64,000 bases of DNA from Flavobacterium aquaticum (GCF_003259835.1 NZ_QLMI01000005.1:186001-250000), one strand, 5' to 3'. Shown: positions 1-8,155, counted from the first letter of the stretch. Notes: generated by a model not told the origin, from the letters alone. Numbers and translations: made by a program.

Positions 1-16
1 TTGATTTTAGATATAG

Positions 17-48
17 AAGAAATCCTGAGTGAAAGCTCAGGATTTTTT
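17..48. repeat. 32-bp terminator repeat, copy 1
   Basis: This stretch is identical over 32 bases to 1113-1144. It folds as a short hairpin (ATCCTGAG paired with CTCAGGAT around a GAAAG loop) followed by a T-run, so it also reads as a rho-independent terminator for a gene lying upstream of the window. The two copies enclose the toxin-antitoxin pair and nothing else. Confidence 0.85.
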
Positions 49-134
49 TATTTGACTAAATTTTATAAAAGTTTTTATATTATATCAAAATAAAAATTGT
101 AAATTTACGCTATTAGTAAAGTAAAATTACAATT

Positions 135-629
135 ATGACAACTAAAACAACTGTTTCAAAATCTAAACAAGTTTCAAAAGGAACTGTTTCGCCGAAAGTT
201 AAATCAACTGATGCTTTTGTCAAATTTTCTCCTTCATGGGTGGTGTATCATATAAAAGATGCTCCAGGTTTTAAATTGGAATTAATTGATAGAATTAGAA
301 CTGGTGTAAAAAAAGATGATTGGAAACAATTGATTGAAAGCATCGGAGCCAAAGAAAAAGAGTTTGAATTTATATTGCCAACTTCTATCAGTAGTATGCA
401 GAAGAAAAAAGTGTATGGAAGAGAAACATCTGAAAGAATTTATGAAATTTCACGTTTATTTGGTCTTGGATATGAAGTTTTTGATTCTCCAGAAAATTTT
501 AAAGAATGGCTTTTAACTCCTTCAAAAACTCTTGGAAACAAAAAACCTTTTGAATTGTTAGACAGTAGTTTCGGTTTTGAATTAGTTGAAAATGAAATTG
601 TTAGAATACAATATAACGTTTATAGCTAA
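135..629 (+). CDS. Xre/MbcA/ParS-family antitoxin
   Basis: This 164-residue protein is read as the antitoxin of a type II toxin-antitoxin pair. It has a basic, Ser/Thr/Lys-rich N-terminus (residues 1-25), a middle helical part (about 48-95) in the place of the Xre-like DNA-binding domain, and a C-terminal toxin-binding module (about 100-160) of the MbcA/ParS type, seen in the pattern FGLGYEVFDSPENFKEWLLTP followed by the GNKKPFELLDSSFG stretch. The RES-domain gene starts on the last base of its stop codon (TAATG), which fits translational coupling. Such antitoxins usually repress their own operon and mask the toxin active site. The family call comes from the C-terminal pattern and the partner. 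Base composition resembles the core genome. Confidence 0.8.
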   Translation: MTTKTTVSKSKQVSKGTVSPKVKSTDAFVKFSPSWVVYHIKDAPGFKLELIDRIRTGVKKDDWKQLIESIGAKEKEFEFILPTSISSMQKKKVYGRETSERIYEISRLFGLGYEVFDSPENFKEWLLTPSKTLGNKKPFELLDSSFGFELVENEIVRIQYNVYS

Positions 630-1099
630 TGATTGTTTACAGAGTTGCAAATTTAAAGTATAAAGACGCCACACTAACCGGCATAGGGGCTGAAAAAGTA
701 GGTGGTAGGTGGAATCAAGTAGGAACTCGTGCAGTTTATTGTTCAGAAAATATTTCTTTAGCACTTTTAGAATATTATATTCATTCCGAAAATAAAGCCT
801 TTTTACCAAAAAAAATATTAGTAGCAAAAATTGAGTTTCCAGATGAATTTTTAGTAAAAACTTTAGAAATGCTTCCTGAACGATGGAATCAATATCCTTA
901 CTCATCCAAAACAACAGAAATTTTTTCAAATTTAGCAAAGAGTAACGATTTTTTTGCTTTGAAAGTGCCATCAACCATAGTACCATTAGAATACAACATT
1001 ATCTTAAATCCACTATTTAAAGAATTTGGAAAAGTAGAAATCATGGAATTTTTAGAGTTACCAATTGATAATAGATTGAAAACTGATAGTCATGAATAA
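629..1099 (+). CDS. RES-domain NAD+-degrading toxin
   Basis: This 156-residue protein carries the RES fold signature. It has GGRWN at residues 25-29, YCSE at 37-40 with LE at 47-48, and a C-terminal block reading PSTIVPLEYNIILNP that holds the conserved Ser, Glu and Asn positions. Characterised RES toxins of this pairing (MbcT and ParT types) attack NAD+ or transfer ADP-ribose; which of these this copy does cannot be told from sequence. Its start overlaps the antitoxin stop by one base. The length is normal for the family and no key motif is missing, so the toxin looks intact. Confidence 0.85.
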   Translation: MIVYRVANLKYKDATLTGIGAEKVGGRWNQVGTRAVYCSENISLALLEYYIHSENKAFLPKKILVAKIEFPDEFLVKTLEMLPERWNQYPYSSKTTEIFSNLAKSNDFFALKVPSTIVPLEYNIILNPLFKEFGKVEIMEFLELPIDNRLKTDSHE

Positions 1100-1112
1100 T
1101 TTTCAAACATAT

Positions 1113-1144
1113 AAGAAATCCTGAGTGAAAGCTCAGGATTTTTT
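1113..1144. repeat. 32-bp terminator repeat, copy 2
   Basis: This is the second identical copy of the hairpin at 17-48. It lies 13 bases after the RES toxin stop codon and ends in six T residues, so it should terminate the toxin-antitoxin transcript. It runs straight into the 38-bp palindromic repeat that starts at 1142. Confidence 0.88.
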
Positions 1145-1179
1145 GTTTTGTGGGCACGGAATGCAATTCCGCGCTATCG
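1142..1179. repeat. 38-bp palindromic extragenic repeat, copy 1
   Basis: These 38 bases are repeated exactly at 2314-2351. The core is an imperfect palindrome in which GCACGGAAT pairs with ATTCCGCGC around a three-base GCA loop, with one mismatch. The unit resembles a REP-type extragenic element. It sits between the toxin-antitoxin terminator and the end of the gene at 1191. Confidence 0.85.
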
Positions 1180-1190
1180 TTTTTTTTGTT

Positions 1191-1664
1191 TTAAACAGCA
1201 CCTCTTCTTGGGTATTGTGGTTTCCAAGGTTTAATTTGAAGAGATTTTTTAAACATAATTATACTTGTTTTTGATTGAATATTCACCTTAATTTCATACG
1301 AATCTGAATCAGTGTATAATGTGTCTACTTTAAGATTAAAAGTTCCATTTAGTGACTTTTCTTTTGATGATAAATGAATCAAATGATTTCCACTTTTATT
1401 TTTTTGAATTTGAAAGCTTGAAGTTATTCTTTCTTTTCCATCTACAATATAAAGAGAATCGTTCCATTCACTTATAACAACATGTTTTGAACGAATTCCT
1501 CTTAAAAGGCTATCAATTTTGGTCGGAAAAAGAATTTTATTATCTAAAACTATTTTTTCTGGTTCCCAAGTGCCCTCAATATTAACAGTATCTTCTCGAT
1601 AAAAAGCCAACGCAAAAATTGAAATTATCACAATACTTATGATGATGATTTTTAATGTTTTCAT
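1191..1664 (-). CDS. hypothetical membrane-anchored protein, lipocalin-like
   Basis: This 157-residue protein is not recognised. Residues 5-20 form one hydrophobic segment after a KTLK start, so it is either a single-pass membrane anchor or an uncleaved signal. The rest alternates short beta-type stretches. An early IEGTWEPEKIVLDNK phrase recalls the opening strand of small lipocalin-like lipoproteins, but there is no lipobox Cys. It is transcribed away from the next gene at 1739 on the same strand, and 74 bases separate them. No function is proposed. Confidence 0.55.
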   Translation of the reverse strand: MKTLKIIIISIVIISIFALAFYREDTVNIEGTWEPEKIVLDNKILFPTKIDSLLRGIRSKHVVISEWNDSLYIVDGKERITSSFQIQKNKSGNHLIHLSSKEKSLNGTFNLKVDTLYTDSDSYEIKVNIQSKTSIIMFKKSLQIKPWKPQYPRRGAV

Positions 1665-1738
1665 TGGTCAGTTCTTAATTTTTGTTTTTTTAACGCAAAA
1701 AGATTTTTACGATTATCAATGTTGTTATTTAGCTGTTT

Positions 1739-2302
1739 TTATAATTTAGCTTTTAACCATTTGAATAAAATATTTCTTCTTCTATTGTCTACATCATCTA
1801 ATTGAACACTTGTAATATCTTCGATTTTAAAAATAGACATTCCTAAATCTTCTCCATTTTTTCCAACACAATTAATAATGAAATCAGTTTCAGAAACTTC
1901 TAAAATGTAACCTGAATAATATTCATCATTTGAAATCTCAAAACTTGTAATAACATTTTTATTTCCTTTAAGTTGTTTTAATACACTTTCGTAATAGCTT
2001 TCTTCTTGAAGAAAAACAAAATTTATTGGGTTTGGTTTGTAAATTTCATCACTATAATCAATAACGCATTCCATTGCTTTAACGTAATCGTCATTAAAAT
2101 CGATTCTTTCAAAACGTTCTATAGGATGAACTATTATTCCATCTTTTTTACCAAATTTTGTAAAATGTTGTATCGCAACAAAATCTTCTGAATAATCAAC
2201 AACATAACCACACCAAAATTTGGAATCATCGTTGTAAACTGTAAAATTTAAAAGTTCTTTATTTTGTTTAGATTTTTCTAATTGTTCGAGTAGTAGATTC
2301 AT
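1739..2302 (-). CDS. hypothetical protein with two Sm-like tandem repeats
   Basis: The protein of 187 residues appears to be built from one beta-rich unit used twice. The first unit contains FWCGYVVDYSEDFVAIQ and a later IERFERIDFNDD; the second contains YYSGYILEVSETDFIIN and IEDITSVQLDD. Each reads as the strand-turn-strand pattern of a small Sm-like barrel. An open frame extends to an ATG at 2338, but that ATG lies inside the 38-bp palindromic repeat. The ATG at 2302, which gives MNLLLEQLEKSKQNK, is the better start. No function is known to me. It lies on the same strand as the DUF6602 gene, with the repeat between them. Confidence 0.55.
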   Translation of the reverse strand: MNLLLEQLEKSKQNKELLNFTVYNDDSKFWCGYVVDYSEDFVAIQHFTKFGKKDGIIVHPIERFERIDFNDDYVKAMECVIDYSDEIYKPNPINFVFLQEESYYESVLKQLKGNKNVITSFEISNDEYYSGYILEVSETDFIINCVGKNGEDLGMSIFKIEDITSVQLDDVDNRRRNILFKWLKAKL

Positions 2303-2313
2303 TTTTTTATTTA

Positions 2314-2351
2314 TTTGTTTTGTGGGCACGGAATGCAATTCCGCGCTATCG
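2314..2351. repeat. 38-bp palindromic extragenic repeat, copy 2
   Basis: This is an exact second copy of 1142-1179, in the same orientation. It fills most of the gap between the DUF6602 gene and the gene at 1739-2302. Together the two copies bracket that gene and the hypothetical gene at 1191-1664. Confidence 0.85.
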
Positions 2352-2356
2352 GGTTT

Positions 2357-3274
2357 TTAGCTACTTTTTTTTTGCTCTACTAATTCATTCATTTTTTCTA
2401 AACATTCAGTTGCTTTTTTTATGTCTAAAAAAATTGGATAAAATTTCTTTATAAATTTAATATCTATTTTTCTTAAATAATCAGTAATTATAAATTTACT
2501 AATCAACATTGTTGGAGGTGTTAAGCCTAAGAATAAAACTAGGAAAAGTGCTAATGTTTCTTCTTTGCTTTTAGTTTCAAAATGAGTAAAAACATATTCA
2601 CCGAAGACAGACTTTAATTCATTAGGAAGGTCTTTAGAAATAGAATTTGAAGAAAAATCTGGGGTATACATTATTACTCCATTATCAAGACTAACAATTA
2701 AATCAGGAAGTTCATCGATTTTGTATTCACCATTTTCGACTTTTTTCTGAATGAATTCTATCGTTTTTTTAGGTTCTGCTGATTTATGACTAAAAATGAT
2801 AGAAGGGATCTTTTTATAATAATCAGATTTTTTAGCTTTATTAGTAAACTGATTAAAATCCAAAATATCAGTTTCTCTTGATAATTTTTTAACAGATTTA
2901 ATTTGAGATAAACCTCTATTAAACTCACTTTTATCTGTTAAAACAGTTATGTCTGGTTTTACTTCGATTGCTGCATATACTCCTTCAGCTAAAATGACTT
3001 CTCTTATTGGAGTGTTAAGTGCAGGATGATTTGGAGCTAAAACAACACAATCGATATTTTTAGATGCACCATCTAAAGAGTAAATAATTCCTTTTTTTAC
3101 TTTGTAATCTGCAGGTAAATATCTTTCAATAAATTGACTAACCGTAAGTTCTTTAGAATCTCCAGTATTAGTTCGGTCTTTTGTGAAAACAGGAATAGTT
3201 GAAATTTCAACTATTTCTATTGCTCGAAGATTCTCTAAAATTGTTCCAAATACTGCATTCATAATTTTATTCAT
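2357..3274 (-). CDS. DUF6602-type protein, PD-(D/E)XK nuclease-like
   Basis: This 305-residue protein resembles the DUF6602 group. An Asp at residue 75 (IDCVVLAPNHP) precedes EGVYAAIEVKP at 97-107, which gives the D...E-x-K spacing of PD-(D/E)XK nucleases, with E104 and K106 as likely metal-site residues. The N-terminal third, including VSQFIERYLPADYKV, fits the family helix that precedes the nuclease core. A hydrophobic stretch near residue 240 may be a buried helix. Members of this family often sit in accessory or defence neighbourhoods. Here the toxin-antitoxin pair and repeats nearby support that reading, but no partner enzyme is visible, so nuclease activity is an inference. Confidence 0.6.
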   Translation of the reverse strand: MNKIMNAVFGTILENLRAIEIVEISTIPVFTKDRTNTGDSKELTVSQFIERYLPADYKVKKGIIYSLDGASKNIDCVVLAPNHPALNTPIREVILAEGVYAAIEVKPDITVLTDKSEFNRGLSQIKSVKKLSRETDILDFNQFTNKAKKSDYYKKIPSIIFSHKSAEPKKTIEFIQKKVENGEYKIDELPDLIVSLDNGVIMYTPDFSSNSISKDLPNELKSVFGEYVFTHFETKSKEETLALFLVLFLGLTPPTMLISKFIITDYLRKIDIKFIKKFYPIFLDIKKATECLEKMNELVEQKKSS

Positions 3275-3333
3275 TTAATGTATAACTAAATATATAATTA
3301 TATTATATTTTTTTTTTGATTACGCTAATATAT

Positions 3334-3365
3334 AAAAAAATCCTCACAATTTCTTGCGAGGATTT
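3334..3365 (-). terminator. terminator of yebC
   Basis: AAATCCTC (3338-3345) pairs with GAGGATTT (3358-3365). On the minus strand the hairpin is followed by a T-run, 22 bases after the yebC stop codon. Confidence 0.75.
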
Positions 3366-3387
3366 CGTATATAAGATAGAAAAAGAA

Positions 3388-4107
3388 TTACTCAGCGCTT
3401 TCTTGCATTGTGTGATAAACGTTCATTACGTCATCGTCTTCTTCAATTTTTTCTAATAGTTTTTCAACATCAGCTACTTGGTCTGGTGTTAATTCTTTTG
3501 TTACTTGTGGTATTCTTTCAAATCCTGAAGATAAGATTTCTAAACCACGAGATTCTAATTCTTTTTGGATAGCTCCAAAGCTTTCAAAAGGCGCGTACAT
3601 TAAAATTCCGTCTTCGTCAGCAAAGATTTCTTCTACACCAAAATCAATCATTTCTAATTCTAATTCTTCCACATCTTGTCCTTCTGCTGGAATTCTAAAA
3701 TTGCATGTATGATCAAACATAAATTCCACCGAACCTTGTGTTCCGAACGTTCCGTTGCATTTATTGAAATAACTTCTAATGTTAGCAACCGTTCTGTTGT
3801 TGTTATCTGTAGCCGTTTCAATTAAAATTGCAATTCCGTGAGGTGCATACCCTTCAAACAACACTTCTTTAAAGTTAGCCGTGTCTTTATCTGATGCTTT
3901 TTTAATAGCGCGTTCTACGTTATCTTTTGGCATATTCGCAGCCTTCGCATTCTGAATCACCGCTCTTAAACGGGAGTTGGTTTCAGGATTTGGTCCGCCT
4001 TCTTTAACGGCCATTACAATATCTTTTCCTATACGTGTAAACGTTTTTGCCATTGCTGACCAACGTTTCATTTTACGGGCTTTTCTAAATTCAAACGCTC
4101 TTCCCAT
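3388..4107 (-). CDS. yebC: YebC/PmpR/TACO1-family protein
   Basis: The 239-residue protein matches the YebC family throughout. It has the helical N-terminal domain (FEFRKARKMKRWSAMAKTF, then NSRLRAVIQNAKAANMPKDN), the GYAPHGIAILIE strand and the NIRSYFNKCNGTFGTQGSV loop typical of the central domain. YebC proteins act as transcription regulators in some bacteria. Homologues (TACO1 and a YebC paralogue) help ribosomes through poly-proline stretches. The acidic C-terminus (EKIEEDDDVMNVYHTM) is normal for the family. The gene is monocistronic, with its own promoter at 4163-4192 and a hairpin terminator. Confidence 0.93.
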   Translation of the reverse strand: MGRAFEFRKARKMKRWSAMAKTFTRIGKDIVMAVKEGGPNPETNSRLRAVIQNAKAANMPKDNVERAIKKASDKDTANFKEVLFEGYAPHGIAILIETATDNNNRTVANIRSYFNKCNGTFGTQGSVEFMFDHTCNFRIPAEGQDVEELELEMIDFGVEEIFADEDGILMYAPFESFGAIQKELESRGLEILSSGFERIPQVTKELTPDQVADVEKLLEKIEEDDDVMNVYHTMQESAE

Positions 4108-4162
4108 TTCTATATAATTTCAATATTCTTAATTCGTTGTTCAATATTCAAAATTTCAGTGC

Positions 4163-4192
4163 AAATGTAAAAAATCAAGTTTAAAAGTCAAG
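4163..4192 (-). promoter_or_regulatory. Bacteroidota-type promoter of yebC
   Basis: On the minus strand TTG (4192-4190) and TACATTTG (4170-4163) are separated by exactly 19 bases. This fits the flavobacterial -33/-7 consensus without a mismatch in the -7 box. It lies about 55 bases ahead of the yebC start. Confidence 0.65.
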
Positions 4193-4204
4193 TACAAATT
4201 TAAA

Positions 4205-4243
4205 CGCAAAGCTCGCAAAGTTTTTCGCAAAGTTCGCAAAGCG
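4205..4243. repeat. CGCAAAG short repeat cluster
   Basis: The heptamer CGCAAAG occurs four times, beginning at 4205, 4214, 4226 and 4235, with CTCGCAAAG and TTCGCAAAG variants. The same CGCAAAGTTCG word recurs in the tandem repeat at 44365-44409. Confidence 0.7.
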
Positions 4244-4408
4244 ATAATCTAAAAATCTTTTATGAACTTATATTCGCAATCTAAATCAACTTGAAACTTA
4301 TATGACTTATATGTTTTAAAATTTAAAAGTGAAACGCTCTGAGAATCTCTGAATCAACACAATCTAATTCAAAAACAACTCTGCGAATCTCTGTGTAATT
4401 AAACTTGA

Positions 4409-5491
4409 TTATTTCTTGTAAAACGGCATTTTAACCACTTTCGCTTTAATATCTTTATTTCTAATTCTGATGTAAATTTCAGAATCTGGTGTAGCTAAAG
4501 CTGTTGGAACATATCCCATTCCAATAGCAATTCCCATAGAAGGTGATTGTGTTCCAGAAGTTACGATTCCAACTACATTACCATCAGCATCCGCAATTTC
4601 GTAATCGTGACGAGGAATTCCTCTTTCTACCATTTCGAAACCAACTAATTTACGAGAAACACCTGCTTCTTTTTGTTTCTTTAAGTTTTCTGAATTGGTA
4701 AATTCTTTGTCAAATTTGGTAATCCATCCTAAACCTGCTTCTAATGGCGAAGTCGTATCGTTAATATCGTTTCCGTATAAACAGAATCCCATTTCTAAAC
4801 GTAACGTATCACGCGCTGCTAATCCAATTGGTTTGATTCCGAAAGCTGCTCCAGCTTCAAAAACTTTGTTCCAAATGTATTCTGCATCTTCGTTTTTGAA
4901 GTAAATTTCAAATCCTCCCGAACCAGTATAACCTGTAGCAGAAACAATTACATCACTTTTTCCAGCGAAATCACCAATTTGGAACGTGTAATATCCCATA
5001 TTTGATAAATCGATAGAAGTTAAAGATTGCATCGCTTCAGCAGCTTTTGGACCTTGAATCGCTAATAAAGAATAGTCATCCGAAAGGTTTTGCATGTCCA
5101 CACCTAAATCATTGTGCGAAGAAATCCAATTCCAATCTTTTTCAATATTAGAAGCATTCACCACCAACATATAGTGATTATCAGCAACTTTATAAACGAT
5201 TAAATCGTCAACAATTCCGCCTTCGTTATTTGGTAAACAAGAATATTGTGCTTTTCCATCAACTAATTTAGAAGCGTCATTTGAAGTTACTTTCTGAATT
5301 AAAGCCAACGCATTTTCTCCTTTTAAGAAAAATTCTCCCATGTGAGAAACGTCAAAAACACCAACGCCATTTCTAACGATTTCGTGTTCTGCATTTACTC
5401 CTTCATATTGCACAGGCATATTGTATCCTGCAAATGGAACCATTTTAGCTCCTAAACTTTCGTGAATGTGCGTTAACGCTGTATTTTTCAT
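4409..5491 (-). CDS. gcvT: aminomethyltransferase, glycine cleavage T protein
   Basis: The 360-residue protein is the T protein of the glycine cleavage system. It takes the aminomethyl group from lipoylated H protein, releases ammonia and forms methylene-tetrahydrofolate. The family blocks are all present: [12 protein letters not shown] near the N-terminus, [10 protein letters not shown] (about 46-55), the folate-site segment [15 protein letters not shown] (about 185-199), and [20 protein letters not shown]. Length is normal. The genes for the P and H proteins are not in this window. No glycine riboswitch was seen upstream. The gene stands alone between yebC and the divergent hutH. Confidence 0.95.
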   Translation of the reverse strand: MKNTALTHIHESLGAKMVPFAGYNMPVQYEGVNAEHEIVRNGVGVFDVSHMGEFFLKGENALALIQKVTSNDASKLVDGKAQYSCLPNNEGGIVDDLIVYKVADNHYMLVVNASNIEKDWNWISSHNDLGVDMQNLSDDYSLLAIQGPKAAEAMQSLTSIDLSNMGYYTFQIGDFAGKSDVIVSATGYTGSGGFEIYFKNEDAEYIWNKVFEAGAAFGIKPIGLAARDTLRLEMGFCLYGNDINDTTSPLEAGLGWITKFDKEFTNSENLKKQKEAGVSRKLVGFEMVERGIPRHDYEIADADGNVVGIVTSGTQSPSMGIAIGMGYVPTALATPDSEIYIRIRNKDIKAKVVKMPFYKK

Positions 5492-5656
5492 GATTTGATG
5501 TTGTATTATTAGAGAGCGCTAATTTATTGAAAATTCTTAAAAATGCACCCAGATTTCCCTTAAAATTTGAGAGATATTTATTTTTTGTTAATAATGCTGA
5601 TAAATCTTGCATTTTAACAATTGTTTGCAGAATTTTGGACTTTTAAAATTAACCAA

Positions 5657-7159
5657 ATGGAAACTACACATTATATAAGTTCAGATTTATTGTCGATTGA
5701 TATGATTAACGAGATTGTTTTTCAAGGAAAACAGTTGGCATTATCAGAGGAAGCTATCGTAAACATTGAGAAATGTAGAAAATACTTAGATGATAAAATG
5801 AAATCAAACTCCGATCCAATTTACGGAATTAACACAGGTTTTGGTTCGTTGTGTAATGTGAAAATTTCGAATGAAAATTTATCAAAACTTCAAGAGAATT
5901 TAGTAAAATCGCACGCTTGCGGAACAGGGGAGGAAGTACCACATGAAATTGTAAAAATCATGTTGTTATTGAAAATCCAATCGTTAAGCTACGGACATTC
6001 AGGTGTTCAATTAGTAACCGTGCAACGTTTGATTGATTTTTACAATAATGATATTTTTCCAGTAATTTACACACAAGGTTCGTTAGGAGCTTCGGGCGAT
6101 TTAGCTCCGTTAGCGCATTTATCATTACCATTATTAGGAGAAGGCGAAGTTTATGTTGATGGTTTCAGACAACCAGCTTCAAAAGTATTAGCAAAATTTG
6201 GTTGGGAACCAATCGTTTTACAATCGAAAGAAGGATTAGCTTTATTGAACGGAACGCAATTCATGAGCGCTTACGGTGTTTACTGTTTGATTAAAGCAGA
6301 GAAAATTTCGTATTTAGCAGATGTAATCGGAGCAGTTTCGTTAGAAGGTTTTGATGGAAGAATTGAACCATTTACTGATTTAATTCACTTAGTTCGCCCA
6401 CATAAAGGTCAAGTGCAAACGGCTGAAAGAATGCGCGATTTGTTAGAAGATAGCGAAATTATTGCACAACCAAAAGTACATGTGCAAGATCCATATTCAT
6501 TCCGTTGTATTCCACAAGTACACGGAGCTTCAAAAGATACAATTGATTATGTAAAGAAAGTATTCCGTACTGAAATCAACTCGGTTACTGACAATCCAAA
6601 TATTTTCGTAGGAGAAGATTTGATTATTTCGGGAGGAAATTTCCACGGACAACCTTTAGCATTAGCTTTAGATTTCTTAGGAATAGCCTTGTCAGAATTA
6701 GGAAGTATTTCAGAAAGAAGAACGTATCAATTGATTTCGGGATTAAGAAATTTACCAGCGTTTTTAGTAAACGACCCAGGATTGAATTCAGGTTTTATGA
6801 TTCCACAATATACAGCAGCAAGTATCGCTAGTCAGAATAAACAATTAGCAACTCCAGCAAGTATTGATAGTATCGTTTCATCAAACGGACAAGAAGATCA
6901 CGTGAGCATGGGAGCAAACGCTGCAACTAAAACATTACGAATTGTTGAAAATGTAGAACGTATTTTAGCTATCGAATTATTAAACGGTTCGCAAGCTTTA
7001 GAATTCAGAAGACCATTAAAATCAAGTGAATTTATTGAAGCTTTTGTAAAATCGTACAGAGAAGAAGTTTCGTTTGTTTCAGAAGATCGAATTTTACATT
7101 ACGATATAGAAAAGTCAGTTTCGTTTTTGAATAGTTTTCAAATAGAAATGGAAGATTAA
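5657..7159 (+). CDS. hutH: histidine ammonia-lyase
   Basis: The 500-residue protein eliminates ammonia from L-histidine to give urocanate, the first step of histidine breakdown. The motif GSLGASGDLAPLAHLSLP supplies the Ala-Ser-Gly triad (residues 145-147) that cyclises into the MIO electrophile. The substrate-site segments YGINTGFGSL, QDPYSFRCIPQVHG and SVTDNPNIF are intact. The frame opens at 5621, but the ATG at 5657 (METTHYISS) is the natural start. No other hut genes adjoin it, so this may be a stand-alone catabolic or accessory ammonia-lyase; an aromatic amino acid lyase of the same fold is a less likely alternative. Confidence 0.93.
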   Translation: METTHYISSDLLSIDMINEIVFQGKQLALSEEAIVNIEKCRKYLDDKMKSNSDPIYGINTGFGSLCNVKISNENLSKLQENLVKSHACGTGEEVPHEIVKIMLLLKIQSLSYGHSGVQLVTVQRLIDFYNNDIFPVIYTQGSLGASGDLAPLAHLSLPLLGEGEVYVDGFRQPASKVLAKFGWEPIVLQSKEGLALLNGTQFMSAYGVYCLIKAEKISYLADVIGAVSLEGFDGRIEPFTDLIHLVRPHKGQVQTAERMRDLLEDSEIIAQPKVHVQDPYSFRCIPQVHGASKDTIDYVKKVFRTEINSVTDNPNIFVGEDLIISGGNFHGQPLALALDFLGIALSELGSISERRTYQLISGLRNLPAFLVNDPGLNSGFMIPQYTAASIASQNKQLATPASIDSIVSSNGQEDHVSMGANAATKTLRIVENVERILAIELLNGSQALEFRRPLKSSEFIEAFVKSYREEVSFVSEDRILHYDIEKSVSFLNSFQIEMED

Positions 7160-7177
7160 TACAAAGTATATAAAATT

Positions 7178-7211
7178 AAAAAGCTCAAGAAAATCTTGAG
7201 CTTTTTTTTTA
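7178..7211. terminator. bidirectional terminator between hutH and the DUF1304 gene
   Basis: AAGCTCAAGA pairs with TCTTGAGCTT around AAA, with an A-run before and a T-run after. It can serve both convergent genes and contains the stop codon region of the gene at 7209. Confidence 0.85.
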
Positions 7212-7571
7212 TAAAAATATAATGGTTATAATAGCTATAATTGCGGGAAGTGCTTGTACATAAAATATTTTCTTAGAAGCGGAATAAGCTCCGAAAATTC
7301 CAGCAACAGTAACACAACAAAGAAAAAAGACAGCAATATTTCGGCTCCAATTTTCATCAGAAATAGCTAAAGACCAAAGTAATCCTGCGGATAAAAATCC
7401 ATTATACAAACCTTGATTGGCTGCTAAAACTTTCGTTTTTTCAAATAAATCTTCGGGAATGGTTCTGAAAACTTTTTTAGCTTTTGTTGTCCAAGCAAAC
7501 ATTTCTAGCCATAAAAAATACAAGTGAAATAAGGCTATAATTACGATTAGTATTTTACTGATGATGTGCAT
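7209..7571 (-). CDS. DUF1304 family membrane protein
   Basis: This 120-residue protein has four predicted membrane helices (about residues 3-24, 48-68, 76-95 and 103-120). The phrase LYFLWLEMFAWTT followed by ANQGLYNGFLSAGL is the DUF1304 signature. Its function is unknown. It is the last gene of a tightly packed minus-strand operon that begins with the RimB-RimK fusion, and only two bases separate it from the TMEM175-like gene upstream. Confidence 0.8.
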   Translation of the reverse strand: MHIISKILIVIIALFHLYFLWLEMFAWTTKAKKVFRTIPEDLFEKTKVLAANQGLYNGFLSAGLLWSLAISDENWSRNIAVFFLCCVTVAGIFGAYSASKKIFYVQALPAIIAIITIIFL

Positions 7572-7573
7572 AA

Positions 7574-8155
7574 TTATTTAGTTTCGTTAAAAGTGCGTTC
7601 GATTCGTTTATCAGGAATTAACCAAATTAAAGCTACTAAAATATAAATAGCTCCTGAAATTTCGACATAATATTTGGTTAAGAAAACAGCAGTCAAATAT
7701 AAAACTACGGAAGCTTTTCCTTTATAATCTTTTCCAATAGCCTTTGAAAGCGCTGAGTCTTTTCCGTGGTCGATTAATATTAATTTTTGTAAAATAAAAT
7801 AAGCTAATGCATTCATTAATAGGACAATTCCATATAACATCATTGGAAAAGGAGCAAAGTGGTGTTCACCAATCCACGCTGTTGTAAAAGGAATTAAGGA
7901 TAACCAAAACAGTAAATGTAAGTTTGCCCATAAAATTTTCCCATTTACATCTTTTAGTGAATGAATTAAATGATGATGATTGTTCCAGTAAATTCCAACA
8001 TAAATAAAACTCAAAATATAGCTCAAAAACTTATGCGATAATTTAATAACGGCTTCAAGTGTTGTATCATCTGGAACTTTAAATTCCAAAACCATGATGG
8101 TAATTATAATGGCTAAAACGCCGTCGCTAAAAGCTTCTAATCGATTTTTATTCAT
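7574..8155 (-). CDS. TMEM175-family (DUF1211) potassium channel-like protein
   Basis: This 193-residue membrane protein begins MNKNRLEAFSDGVLAIIIT. The R-x(3)-FSDG motif (R5 to G12) at the start of the first helix defines the TMEM175/DUF1211 family, whose bacterial members form leak-type potassium channels. About six hydrophobic helices follow, with the NNHHHLIHSL loop after the second or third helix. The gene starts one base after the stop of the YetF-like gene. Channel function is inferred from the family. Confidence 0.82.
   Translation of the reverse strand: MNKNRLEAFSDGVLAIIITIMVLEFKVPDDTTLEAVIKLSHKFLSYILSFIYVGIYWNNHHHLIHSLKDVNGKILWANLHLLFWLSLIPFTTAWIGEHHFAPFPMMLYGIVLLMNALAYFILQKLILIDHGKDSALSKAIGKDYKGKASVVLYLTAVFLTKYYVEISGAIYILVALIWLIPDKRIERTFNETK

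Larger units (their letters stand above)
4108..4408. other. intergenic region between yebC and gcvT
   Basis: No gene is visible in these 301 bases. They hold the yebC promoter, four copies of CGCAAAG in a 39-base stretch at 4205-4243, and a degenerate 15-base pair of repeats (CTCTGAGAATCTCTG at 4337-4351 and a copy with one change at 4379-4393). Confidence 0.7.

Noticed and set aside
2303..2338. Longer N-terminus for the gene at 1739-2302
   Set aside because: The extra codons come from the 38-bp palindromic repeat, which occurs elsewhere without coding.
5492..5620. Possible glycine riboswitch upstream of gcvT
   Set aside because: No paired aptamer cores or conserved purine-rich joins could be traced in this short AT-rich leader.
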